Source: MGBC114079 sp964531385
Lineage (GTDB): Bacteria > Bacillota > Clostridia > Lachnospirales > CAG-274
Assembly (NCBI GenBank): GCA_964531385.1
Contig: CAZHGC010000015.1
Location: forward strand, 1 to 59,869
DNA length: 59,869 nucleotides
Reading direction: 5' to 3'
Part shown: positions 43,101 to 51,295 of the stretch, in pieces
Numbering within the stretch: the first letter of the stretch is position 1
Layout: every line of letters begins with the position of its first letter
Program-made: the position numbers and the translations under genes
The notes under the pieces: generated by a model
Told to the model about the DNA's origin: nothing
The model's input: only the letters and a program-made list of their open reading frames with translations
Database searches by the model: none

Positions 43101-45450
43101 CTCCCGGATTATCAGCTAAATATGCGTCGCTTGAAGTGAAAAGAAGGTTGTCTCTTGCCATAATACCAAAAGCTTCCTGTCCCGCACGTCTCAAGTCGTT
43201 GAAATCTTCAATAAGATAAGTTTGAATAGTTACATCAGCAGAAAGTCTAAAGTTGTTGTCAGAACCAATTCTTGTGTAAACATAAGAAATACCGTCCTGG
43301 TCAGTAGAAATTTTTCCGCCGCCGCCTGTTGAAGAAACAGTCATTTTTGCATCGTCGTCTTCAATGTTTGCAATGTCGCCTGTTGCTTTGTCTTTAGCAG
43401 CACTTGTGCTTTCGCCTTGGTAAACGTGTTGCCAAATGTGAGTTCCCAAATCTTTAACTGTAATAGGCAATTCTGTTGCAGCAAAGTCTTTGTTAACAGG
43501 AACAATTGTAATGAAAGAAGTTGGGTTTTCAGCTGATGAAACAGCATTTACAGAAAATCTTGTAAGATCAACGTCAAACAAACCATCTGCGTTAACAACC
43601 ATAGAACCACCATCATAAATGATGTTTCTCATTTTAAGAGTTTCAAGTTCGCCTGATGAATAAAGATAAGCAACTTCCAATCCAACAAAAGCTGTTTCTT
43701 TAAATGCATCAATACCGGATTTTTCCGGATCAAGCTGATAAGTAGTTATAGGATAACCTGTAATTTTAACTCTTCTGATTTCTTTAACTTTAACAGCAAC
43801 GTCAATAGTTGTGAAAACAGAAGGGTCAGCAGCATAAGCAACTTTAATTCCATAGTTGCCTGCCGGTAAAGTGCTAAATTCAGAAAGTTTAACACTCTTT
43901 TCTTTTCCGTTTTCAGTCCAAACAACAGAATCAATTACATATTCGTCGCTTGAAAGAATATCATATTTTTTGTCACCGCTTGCATTTACAAAGTCAGCTT
44001 TAATATACAAACCTGTTGCATCAAAATCTTCACCAAGATAGTAAGTTGTAACAATAGGTTTGCTTGAAACTTTCAATTCGCTAATTTTGTAATCTTTGTA
44101 AATAGTAACAGGAATTTCGCCAAAAGCATTTCCTGCTTCAGTACTTTCTGTGGCAACAAAAGAAACTTTAATAGCTTTTGCATCAGCCATAGAAGAATCA
44201 ATAACTGTGTTGGCATCTAAAACTTTTCCGTTAATAGAAAGTTCATATGTATCCTCTTCAAGAGTAGCCTTAGAACCGTCAAGGAATTCTGCCTCAAGTT
44301 CCAAACCGTTAGTTTGAACTTTTTCACCAATAAAATATTCGTTTTTAATAGGAGCATTAACAACGTTTATTTTTGTAGGTTTGTTTTTACAAAAACTGAT
44401 TTGAATAGGAACTTTAACTCCGCATTTTGTAATGTAAGCAGTTTGAGTTCCCAAAGTGTCTTTGTCGGCATCAATAGCATAACCCTCAGAATCAAGAACT
44501 TCTGTGTCCCCGTTAGAGAATTTAGCTGTAACAATCATGCCTTCAAGATTAGGTTCGTTTCCAACAACGAATTCAGTGTTGTTAGGCATCTGAGTAATTT
44601 CAAGTGAAGAAACTTCTCTGTCTTCAACATCAAGTTTGATGTTTGAGAAAGTTGCTTCTGCCTGTCTTGCAGTAAATAAAGCAGGGCAAACAGTTGCGTT
44701 TTTGAAAATGTTTCCGCTGTCTTTAATTACTTGGCTTTTACCGTCGCAAGAAACTGTGTAAATGTTGCTTCTCTTAGTAATTTTAAGCTTGAAAGGACCT
44801 GCATTTGATCCTGTGAGAGTAATAGCTTGTTCAGAAAGCTGGTCGCCCAATGCTCTCTTTGTTCCATTATCTCTGTAGCTTCCGTAAAAATCAGAATGAG
44901 AAGAGTTGCTTGCCGCTGCATAAAGAGAAACTGCAACGCTGTTAGGTGTTTTAGCACTTACGTTGTCAAAAATTGCGAGTCCGGCAGAAGATTGGTTTGG
45001 ATTTCCACTGCCGCTGAGAGTATTGAACTCGTTAATTTTAACATCTGCTGAAAATGTAAAATCCTTCGTTGCGTCAACAGTCGCAGCATAGTATCCGAAT
45101 TCATCGGAACCGTTTGACCACTTACCTTTTTTAACTGCGGTAGGTTTAATTGTTACTTCTGAAGAATAATCTCCTACAGTATCCGATGTACTTCCGCCTG
45201 TGTTTCCTTTTGTCCAACCGTCTGTAACAACAGTGTTAAGGTCAACAGAGCCTGAAGAAGCAACTTCTTCGGCAGAATCCAAGGAAACTTCAGCAGCATC
45301 AGCATCAGTCTCGGCTTCAGTTTCAACCGCTTCAACAACTTCAGATTCAACAACTTCAGAAGTTTCAATGTCTTCCGCAAAAACATTAAAAGACATTGAA
45401 CTAAAAATCATCGATACAGCAAGAATAGATGCTAATATCTTTTTCTTCAT
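40159..45450 (-). CDS. giant SLH-anchored family PL9 pectate lyase
   Basis: A 1763-residue exported enzyme. Signal peptide 1-25; acidic linker; a LamG-like beta module (about 85-275); four Big_3-type Ig modules (about 285-640); a second LamG-like module; an Fn3-like part; then the PL9 right-handed beta-helix (about 1070-1480) from YVSPDGTVVGKGTKDDPL. NADGF and NLDDGWDLYTK supply Asp1238, 1262, 1263 and 1266, with the spacing I recall for the calcium ligands of Pel9A; Lys1311 in NGFKLGG is the probable base. A Ser/Lys/Asp/Glu linker leads to three SLH repeats (about 1581-1760) for wall attachment. It should cut pectate at the cell surface with calcium. AGGAGG precedes the ATG; promoter and terminator are its own. 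Confidence 0.9.
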   Translation of the reverse strand: MKKKILASILAVSMIFSSMSFNVFAEDIETSEVVESEVVEAVETEAETDADAAEVSLDSAEEVASSGSVDLNTVVTDGWTKGNTGGSTSDTVGDYSSEVTIKPTAVKKGKWSNGSDEFGYYAATVDATKDFTFSADVKINEFNTLSGSGNPNQSSAGLAIFDNVSAKTPNSVAVSLYAAASNSSHSDFYGSYRDNGTKRALGDQLSEQAITLTGSNAGPFKLKITKRSNIYTVSCDGKSQVIKDSGNIFKNATVCPALFTARQAEATFSNIKLDVEDREVSSLEITQMPNNTEFVVGNEPNLEGMIVTAKFSNGDTEVLDSEGYAIDADKDTLGTQTAYITKCGVKVPIQISFCKNKPTKINVVNAPIKNEYFIGEKVQTNGLELEAEFLDGSKATLEEDTYELSINGKVLDANTVIDSSMADAKAIKVSFVATESTEAGNAFGEIPVTIYKDYKISELKVSSKPIVTTYYLGEDFDATGLYIKADFVNASGDKKYDILSSDEYVIDSVVWTENGKEKSVKLSEFSTLPAGNYGIKVAYAADPSVFTTIDVAVKVKEIRRVKITGYPITTYQLDPEKSGIDAFKETAFVGLEVAYLYSSGELETLKMRNIIYDGGSMVVNADGLFDVDLTRFSVNAVSSAENPTSFITIVPVNKDFAATELPITVKDLGTHIWQHVYQGESTSAAKDKATGDIANIEDDDAKMTVSSTGGGGKISTDQDGISYVYTRIGSDNNFRLSADVTIQTYLIEDFNDLRRAGQEAFGIMARDNLLFTSSDAYLADNPGETVTGTAANAKKDANGEPVAKRSGDVYCANFVMVGGCSFTSYPNDPTAASYEKNRDINRINLAVRYGCASFKTTEVGSPTRSIPTPTMSKNMFQKGDKFNLTLERINGGYKAICYDYQTGTTEIRTWYPEDGENLTTIDPDNIYVGFFAARYATMDVENVDFYITDPSTDLTSRSAGLSSVAPKFTVVSTAVTENSDYNLTIKATNKSGGYVTIKQDDKVIANKSYITKKENVFPTKLNENATTTFQIVYTPRIVSEDSDEYELLTSTADYTYTFEVTHNSNFDTSAESLYVSPDGTVVGKGTKDDPLDLDTALGLVKRGQTIIMMDGVYYRDKTITVPSTKSGTSAHRIRLVADEGAEPIIDAQYKVLGMTLEASYWDVKGIDFIHSGNNQRGFQLSGDYCVIEDCKFYDNNDTGFQLSRTKSDADTMSQWPHNNLIKNCEVWNSADPSGINADGFGCKLTVGYNNVFDGCVSHHNLDDGWDLYTKSGTGPIAPVTIQNCISYRQGYVLNEDGTSTVRSKGGHNGFKLGGESVPVQHVIKDSKAFLNDATGFSSNSNPQLTARNCVSWKNKGGNFGLYTSASSTKHYNYDIKGLVSYEGSDRVGNYPTQKDANGNTVDHPNYKDYNYLKLSGQDECQNKSGEVVTADFFKSLDMDAVIKNGHFAQDAEGNFIDGDFLELTDSVKAKIQSVEGYEDPIEESTEETTVNRSDDFDTVYTGGGSSKRGNSGSSSSASSDTNKDKDKDKEDEKSTEKSSEKTSESEDATSSEDATSEGETKADSEEATEKTTDATDEKADVDFSDLKDSWAKDYVEALAKEGIINGVTADTFAPNAEISRGDFTKILVKALGLTTYEPHNFVDVNSSDYYNDEIAAAKAYGLVKGTSEITFGPKETILRQDAVTIIARTISALGLEITKGDLSKFSDADTISDYAKDAFESLVGLGFVNGSDGKVNPKAKITRAEAAKLIYDLFTLQNASAEK

Positions 45451-45592
45451 TGTTCTTTCCTCCTTTAAGAATTTGTTATACTATAAATCATAAAATCTTC
45501 AAACTCAACCAATTTAAACAACTCCGCTCTCTACAAAGTTATAAAAATCACCAAAATTTGAAATATTACATAAATAATTTATAGACAACTAT

Positions 45593-45621
45593 ATTATACA
45601 CCACAGGGGCCACAAAATCAA
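45593..45621 (-). promoter_or_regulatory. promoter of the PL9-SLH gene
   Basis: On the minus strand TTGATT (45616-45621), 17-bp spacer, TATAAT (45593-45598) preceded by GTGGTG, as at 52810. The 45622-45857 remainder is AT-rich with a small TGATA/TATCA hairpin near 45835 after the zinc-ribbon gene, and no gene. Confidence 0.75.
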
Positions 45622-45857
45622 TATTTATTTTTCTTTGTAACAAAATTTTAAAAAAAATAAACAAAAAAGCAAATTGTTAGTACAAATTCACCAAAAAAGC
45701 AATAACATACGTAACAACTCACATAATAAAGCTCAAAAGCAATACAACTTTGTAAAAATGTTTGAACAAATTGTCAAAAAATAAAATACAAAATTGCATT
45801 GCAAAAAGAACTTTTATAATTTTGTAAAACCCTGATATGTATCAAAAAAATTAATAA

Positions 45858-46592
45858 CTACGCAAGCCTGTCCCAATTTTTTTTAATAATAAAATATGTC
45901 GCTGTAACAAGCCCCGCATAAATCAAAATTGAAAAAACAGCCGAAATCGAAAGAGTTCCGCCAAGCATATCAAAAACAGCTTGAAAATTTTTTCTCTCAC
46001 TGTAAGGAAAATCTCTGAAAATACATGCAATTTTGTCCATTTTGTCCGAAAAAATAAAAGCTTGAATAATTGTCAAAACACCGCAAAATGAATATCCGAA
46101 AATTGTCAAATAAAACATACTTTTCTTTTTCTTGCCAAGCAAAACCGAATATCCAATAAGTATGATAATTACAGCAATCATTCCAAGAATTAAAAATATA
46201 TACGTAACTTCGAATATTGAGGAAATAAGTTCAAAATCCGAACCGGACATAAATTCGTCAAGTTCAGAAAAATCAATAGCCGAATTCATTCCCCCCAAAA
46301 CAATTGCGGAAAAAATCGAGCCAATAATGCTAATGCTGTTCCAAATAATCATAATAACAAACCAGGCAATCGCCCCACCGCCCCATTTGAACTTTCCTTT
46401 AACAAAATTTTCATCAATAACATCGTTGCCAAAATTCCCGCCTTGAGACCTGTTTTCAAAACGGGCACTTTCCTCCGCTTTCGAAAGTGAAACACCGGAA
46501 GAAAAATTTTGTTCACGATTAATCCTCTTTCCGCATTTTCCACAAAACTCCATGCTTTCATCAACTTCGTTTCCGCAATTATTGCAAAACAT
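45858..46592 (-). CDS. zinc-ribbon integral membrane protein
   Basis: A 244-residue protein of unknown role. The N-terminus MFCNNCGNEVDESMEFCGKCGKRI is a CxxC-CxxC zinc ribbon facing the cytoplasm. A polar linker (about 27-68) leads to about four membrane segments (near 72-102, 128-150, 160-185, 215-236). Such zinc-ribbon/TM proteins are common in Firmicutes. GGAGG precedes the ATG. It is not evidently linked to the PL9 gene, which has its own promoter. Confidence 0.85.
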   Translation of the reverse strand: MFCNNCGNEVDESMEFCGKCGKRINREQNFSSGVSLSKAEESARFENRSQGGNFGNDVIDENFVKGKFKWGGGAIAWFVIMIIWNSISIIGSIFSAIVLGGMNSAIDFSELDEFMSGSDFELISSIFEVTYIFLILGMIAVIIILIGYSVLLGKKKKSMFYLTIFGYSFCGVLTIIQAFIFSDKMDKIACIFRDFPYSERKNFQAVFDMLGGTLSISAVFSILIYAGLVTATYFIIKKNWDRLA

Positions 46593-46632
46593 ATCAAATC
46601 CTCCTTTTTATTTATATAATTATATCAACCTA

Positions 46633-46960
46633 CCGCATTTTCCCCTCGGGTCGCTCCGTTTTTTTATTTACAATCTAATTTCTTGTAATTTATTACAAGA
46701 AACATCTGCGGTTTAATAAAAAATCCTCCGCTTAAAATGCTACTCCGTAGCTCTCGCTACTCGCTACCGCATTTTCCCCTCGGGTCGCTCCGTTTTTTTT
46801 ATTTACAATCTATTTTCTTGTAATTTATTACAAGAAACATCTGCGGTTTAATAAAAAATCCTCCGCTTAAAATGCTACTCCGTAGCTCTCGCTACTCGCC
46901 ACCGCATTTCCCCCTCGGGTCGCTCCGTTTTTTTTATTTACAATCTAATTTCTTGTAATA
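46633..46960. repeat. 134-135-bp tandem repeat, about 2.4 copies
   Basis: Units begin CCGCATTTTCCCCTCGGGTC at 46633, 46767 and 46902 (last one truncated). Each complete unit holds a perfect 11-bp-arm palindrome on TTTCTTGTAAT (46679-46702 and 46814-46837), a GCGG/CCGC hairpin that encloses AGGATTTTTTA on the minus strand, and GTAGC-rich text. Non-coding; it separates asnS from the zinc-ribbon gene. 46961-47127 is AT-rich with nothing recognisable. Confidence 0.9.
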
Positions 46961-47127
46961 TAGTATCACAAAAAAATATTTTTGTCCATTGTTCAAAATC
47001 TCTAAATAACTACACAAAAAATTAAGAAAAACTCCCCTCAAAGATAAATTATGCCAAAAATAACAGCCCAATGACAAAAATGTAAAAGTCTTCGAACTGT
47101 TATAATCAATCTTTAATTGTCAAAATT

Positions 47128-48522
47128 TTAAAATTCTGCGTTTCGAACCGTCCTCGGATAAGGAATAACGTCCCTTATATTAACCATTCCCGTAATATAC
47201 ATAACGCATCTTTCAAACCCAAGCCCAAAACCTGCGTGCTTCGTTCCGCCATATTTTCTAAGGTCCAAATACCACCAATAATCGTCCTCGTCAAGTTCAA
47301 GCTCCTCCATACGTGAACGTAAAATATCAAGCCGTTCCTCTCGCTGGCTTCCGCCAATTATCTCGCCAACCCCCGGAACAAGCAAATCCATAGCCGCAAC
47401 AGTCTGTCTGTCGTCATTAAGCCTCATATAAAAAGCTTTAATGTCTTTAGGATAATCAGTAACAAAAACCGGCTTTTTAAAAACTTGCTCTGTAATATAT
47501 CTTTCGTGTTCCGTCTGTAGGTCAATCCCCCATTCAACCGGATATTCAAATTTAACATCGGCTTTTTTGAGAATTTCAACCGCCTCCGTATAAGTTATCC
47601 TTGCAAAGTCCGAATTGATAATGTTGTTAAGCCTTTCAATAAGACCGTTGTCAACAAATTTGTTAAAAAACTCCATTTCCTCCGGAGCATTCTCCATAAC
47701 ATATTTTATAACAAATTTGAGCATATCCTCTGCCAAAGCCATATCGTCCGAAAGTTCGGCAAAAGCAATCTCCGGCTCAATCATCCAAAACTCGGCGGCG
47801 TGCCTTGCGGTGTTAGAATTTTCCGCACGAAAAGTCGGTCCAAAAGTGTAAACGTTTCTAAATGCAAGAGCATAAGTCTCCGCCGAAAGTTGCCCGCTAA
47901 CAGTTAAATTCGCAGGCTTTCCAAAAAAATCTTTGGAATAGTCAACGTTTCCATATTCCGTCTTCGGCGGAGCTTGAACGTTCATGGTCGTAACTTGAAA
48001 CATCTCTCCCGCACCCTCGCAGTCGCTCGCCGTAATTATCGGCGTGTGAACATAAACAAAATTTCTTTCGTTGAAAAATTTGTGAATTGCAAAGCTTGCA
48101 ATGCTCCTAACACGAAAAACAGCAGAAAAAGTGTTTGTTCTTGCCCTAAGATGAGCAATCGTTCGTAAATATTCAAAAGAATGTCGTTTTTTCTGAAGAG
48201 GATAGTCCGAAGGTGACTCTCCCTCAACCCTAATCTCAAAAGCCTTAATTTCAAAAGGTTGCTTGTTGTTCGGGGTAAGCTCAAAAATCCCCCTAATTCT
48301 AAGGCTTGAACCAACTCCAAGCTTGGAAATTTTAGAAAAATTTTCAAGTTTGTCGTCAAAAACAATTTGAACATTTTTAAAAAAAGTTCCGTCATTAAGT
48401 TCAATAAATCCAAAAGCTTTGGAAGCTCTCAAAGTTCTAACCCACCCCGCAATAATAATTTCTTTGTTTTCAAATTGCGTCGGGTTCTTGTAAATATTCT
48501 TTATAAGTTCCAAAAAAGTCAC
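47128..48522 (-). CDS. asnS: asparaginyl-tRNA synthetase
   Basis: A class II synthetase of about 464 residues that charges tRNA-Asn. N-terminal OB anticodon domain: IIIAGWVRTLRASKAFGFIELNDGT; catalytic core motif 2 FRAENSNTARHAAEFWMIEPEIAF; motif 3 GFGLGFERCVMYITG; terminal DVIPYPRTVRNAEF. The start is uncertain: GTG at 48522 gives the usual N-terminus and a 7-bp gap after the upstream gene; TTG at 48513 has a GGTGA-type site before it; a TTG at 48561 would overlap the upstream gene. Confidence 0.94.
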   Translation of the reverse strand: MTFLELIKNIYKNPTQFENKEIIIAGWVRTLRASKAFGFIELNDGTFFKNVQIVFDDKLENFSKISKLGVGSSLRIRGIFELTPNNKQPFEIKAFEIRVEGESPSDYPLQKKRHSFEYLRTIAHLRARTNTFSAVFRVRSIASFAIHKFFNERNFVYVHTPIITASDCEGAGEMFQVTTMNVQAPPKTEYGNVDYSKDFFGKPANLTVSGQLSAETYALAFRNVYTFGPTFRAENSNTARHAAEFWMIEPEIAFAELSDDMALAEDMLKFVIKYVMENAPEEMEFFNKFVDNGLIERLNNIINSDFARITYTEAVEILKKADVKFEYPVEWGIDLQTEHERYITEQVFKKPVFVTDYPKDIKAFYMRLNDDRQTVAAMDLLVPGVGEIIGGSQREERLDILRSRMEELELDEDDYWWYLDLRKYGGTKHAGFGLGFERCVMYITGMVNIRDVIPYPRTVRNAEF

Positions 48523-48529
48523 CGTCCGA

Positions 48530-49198
48530 TTATTTAAGTTTAATTCCTGTCTTTTCTCCAAGTTGTTTAAGATTTTGTAAAATCTGTTCGCCTTTTCCCG
48601 TCATTTTGTCAAGATATTCCTGATTGATGTTCTTTTCGTCAATCTCCGATGCAAGCTCCATTATGTCTCGAAGAATTTTGTCAAAATCACCTTGATGCTC
48701 CTTGTATTTATCTTTTAAAGTTTTGTTGTCTCCCGAAACAGCCTCGTTAACAAAGTTTTTAAACATAAGCTGTAAGTCTGCATAAACTGTTTTAAAATCA
48801 ACTTTGTTTGTGTGAATGTCGTTGTCAAGTGCTGTAATTAAATCTTGAATTTCTGTCGTTTTTTGGGAAAGTTGCTCATAATAATCTCCCTCGCTAAGTT
48901 CCTTCTTCCCGCTCTCAACAAATTTTCCAAGTTCGTCAACTTTAACCAAAATTGCGTTAAAAGCATATTGTTGCTCCTTTGTATAACCTTCTTTAAGAGT
49001 CTTTTTGTCGTCAGAAAGAATTTCTTCCGAAAGAGTGGTAAATTTGTTTTGAATGTCTTCAAGCTGAATTTTAATGTTGTCCGGATTTGTCGCATCGTTT
49101 GAATTGTTTTTGTTGATAAAAATAAATGTCGCCGCAATAATGCCAATTATAACTATTATGCCGATAATTCCTAAAATTATTTTCGTTTCTTTCTTCAT
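48530..49198 (-). CDS. membrane-anchored helical protein, internal duplication
   Basis: A 222-residue protein I do not recognise. A Lys-start and a very hydrophobic Ile/Gly segment (about 6-29) make a signal anchor, and an Asn-rich linker follows. The rest is predicted helical and charged, in two similar halves: SDDKKTLKEGYTKEQQYAFN (about 60) and SGDNKTLKDKYKEHQGDFD (about 155). It is likely an extracellular coiled-coil or four-helix protein. AAGGAG precedes the ATG, and asnS follows within a few bases. Confidence 0.8.
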   Translation of the reverse strand: MKKETKIILGIIGIIVIIGIIAATFIFINKNNSNDATNPDNIKIQLEDIQNKFTTLSEEILSDDKKTLKEGYTKEQQYAFNAILVKVDELGKFVESGKKELSEGDYYEQLSQKTTEIQDLITALDNDIHTNKVDFKTVYADLQLMFKNFVNEAVSGDNKTLKDKYKEHQGDFDKILRDIMELASEIDEKNINQEYLDKMTGKGEQILQNLKQLGEKTGIKLK

Positions 49199-49246
49199 CT
49201 TTCACTGTTCTCCTTAATTAATTATTTTTATGTATAAATTTCGTTG

Positions 49247-49625
49247 CCCTCTCTTCAACCGCAAAACGTAGTTTTGCATAAAAGTTTTTGTCAAACTTTT
49301 TTCAAAAAGTTTGTGGGTTTGGGCAACGCCCAAAGTTCTCCCCAAACTCTTTTAAAAACTTTGCCGTTCGGGGCAACACCCAAAAAACTCCCTCTCTTCA
49401 ACCGCAAAACGTAGTTTTGCATAAAAGTTTTTGTCAAACTTTTTTCAAAAAGTTTGTGGGTTTGGGCAACGCCCAAAGTTCTCCCCAAACTCTTTTAAAA
49501 ACTTTGCCGTTCGGGGCAACACCCAAAAAACTCCCTCTCTTCAACCGCAAAACGTAGTTTTGCATAAAAGTTTTTGTCAAACTTTTTTCAAAAAGTTTGT
49601 GGGTTTGGGCAACGCCCAAAGTTCT
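49247..49625 (+). repeat. 143-bp tandem repeat carrying triple-hairpin copies 3-5
   Basis: Elements at 49261-49332, 49404-49475 and 49547-49618 are 143 bp apart. The 70-bp text between them (with GCCGTTCGGGGCAACACCC) is also duplicated, so two full units and a third partial unit are seen. Confidence 0.93.
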
Positions 49626-49655
49626 CCTCCCAAACTCTTCCCCTCTCTAAAAAAA

Positions 49656-49697
49656 CGCCAAAACGAATTAATGAAAAATCATCAATTCATTTTGACG
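49656..49697 (-). terminator. intrinsic terminator of the M23 gene
   Basis: Fourteen-base arms (49656-49669 and 49684-49697) pair with G-T wobbles. On the minus strand the stem is followed by seven T. Confidence 0.85.
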
Positions 49698-49725
49698 TGT
49701 CAATAAATTCGTAAAAATTTATTTA

Positions 49726-51243
49726 TCAGCCTAAATAGTCAAATGGGTTGTGAGCAACGCCGCCTTCTCTAACCTCAAAATGAAGATGATTTCCGGTGCT
49801 GTCTCCTGTGCTTCCAACATAAGAAACAAGCTGACCTTGATAAACTCTTTCTCCGGCAGAAACAGCAACTTTCGAATTGTGTGCATAATATGTTTCCTTG
49901 CCGTTCTCGTGGGATATTTTAACAAGATACCCATATCCACCGCTGTTCCAGCCCGCAAATGTCACAACACCGCCGTCAGCTGCATAAACAGGTGTTCCCG
50001 CAGGTGCTGCAATGTCAATGCCTTTGTGAACAGTTCCCCATCTTGCACCAAACCCCGAAGATAACCTTCCACTAACAGGCATTTTGAAAACACCTGTGGC
50101 CTTTTTCGGCGGAACAGTCAATGTTCCAACCTCAACTTTTTCTTTAACAGGCTCTTTAATAACCGACTCCTTCAAAATCTTTCTCGAAGTCTCTTTGCCG
50201 TTTATATATCCAACTTCCGCCGTAACCGTCTTTTCTCCGTTAGCTCCCTCTCGTAAAACCTTTTCGTAAGTTTTATACTCCGAGTCGTTTTCAACTTTCT
50301 CCGTCTCAAACGGAATTTCTTCGTTGTAAGTTTTTCTAACTGTCGTCTCAACCGAAAGTAACGGCTTTTCTTCCGTTATAACAACTTTGTCGCCAATGTG
50401 AATAATTGAATTTTCGTCAATGTTCGGGTTAAGGTCAAGAATTTCCGAAACAGATAAATCCGTTTTGTCCGCAATCCCCTCAATAGTGTCTCCCTCAACA
50501 ACGGTATAACTCTTTTCTTCAACTTCGTTTTTGTTCAAAATGTCATAAGCATCAGAATACGAAACAACCCTTTCAGAATTAATGTATTCTTCCGAAAGAT
50601 AAACGTCCTCCGCAAAAGAACACGAAACAACTCCGTCGCATTTTTCCGAACGTAATTTTTTAATCTGTTCAAGAACTTGTTTAGCTTCTTCTTCCGATTT
50701 CAACGAAACAAGTGTCTTTCCGTCAAGATTAATGTTGCAGGCTTTAACTTCATATGATAAGTCGTTTGCAAGGGAATTGAGAATTTCATCGGAAGGTGAA
50801 ATTTCCGAACTCGATGCAATAATTGGAATAAGAGAAATTGTTTCCTTAATCGAAGTTTGAACCCCCGTTGCTTTTTCAATTTTTTCGTTAATGTCCGAAC
50901 AAAATTGAGTTTCGGAAATATCGGCGTTGTCAATTATCGCAACAGGCTCGCCCTCAATGTAAACCGCTTGAGCGTTGTTCTTTGTAAATCCCGAAGCAAT
51001 GGTAATCGATGTTATAATAACAGAAAGAGCCAACGAACATTTCATAAGATAACTAATGTTGCTTTGAGAATAAATTTTCCTTTTAAAAATGTATCTCAAA
51101 AATAATTTCGCTCTTTTAATTTTCTCCGGATTAAAATATTTTTCTTTAATTTCAAAAACGTAAACTTTAAACTTCGAAATTTTAAAAAGTTCACAACTTC
51201 TCAATTTCAAATAATTAATGGCTTTTCGGAACAAATCCGACAT
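49726..51243 (-). CDS. membrane-anchored LysM-G5-M23 metallopeptidase
   Basis: A 505-residue wall protein. A long basic cytoplasmic N-terminus, a membrane segment at about 69-88, an uncharacterised helical region, LysM (about 247-293: YTVVEGDTIEGIADKTDLSV), G5 (about 300-378), then M23 (about 395-500) with HKGIDIAAPAGTPVYA and GNHLHFEV supplying zinc ligands and YYAH. Active M23 enzymes cut peptidoglycan cross-bridges. The start at 51243 follows GGGAGG. LysM and G5 point to glycan binding. Next gene upstream is an SLH protein on the same strand, 52 bp away. Confidence 0.92.
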   Translation of the reverse strand: MSDLFRKAINYLKLRSCELFKISKFKVYVFEIKEKYFNPEKIKRAKLFLRYIFKRKIYSQSNISYLMKCSLALSVIITSITIASGFTKNNAQAVYIEGEPVAIIDNADISETQFCSDINEKIEKATGVQTSIKETISLIPIIASSSEISPSDEILNSLANDLSYEVKACNINLDGKTLVSLKSEEEAKQVLEQIKKLRSEKCDGVVSCSFAEDVYLSEEYINSERVVSYSDAYDILNKNEVEEKSYTVVEGDTIEGIADKTDLSVSEILDLNPNIDENSIIHIGDKVVITEEKPLLSVETTVRKTYNEEIPFETEKVENDSEYKTYEKVLREGANGEKTVTAEVGYINGKETSRKILKESVIKEPVKEKVEVGTLTVPPKKATGVFKMPVSGRLSSGFGARWGTVHKGIDIAAPAGTPVYAADGGVVTFAGWNSGGYGYLVKISHENGKETYYAHNSKVAVSAGERVYQGQLVSYVGSTGDSTGNHLHFEVREGGVAHNPFDYLG

Positions 51244-51295
51244 CACAAAACAACCTCCCAAAAAAATAATCGTTGTACATCATAAAAAACAAAAA

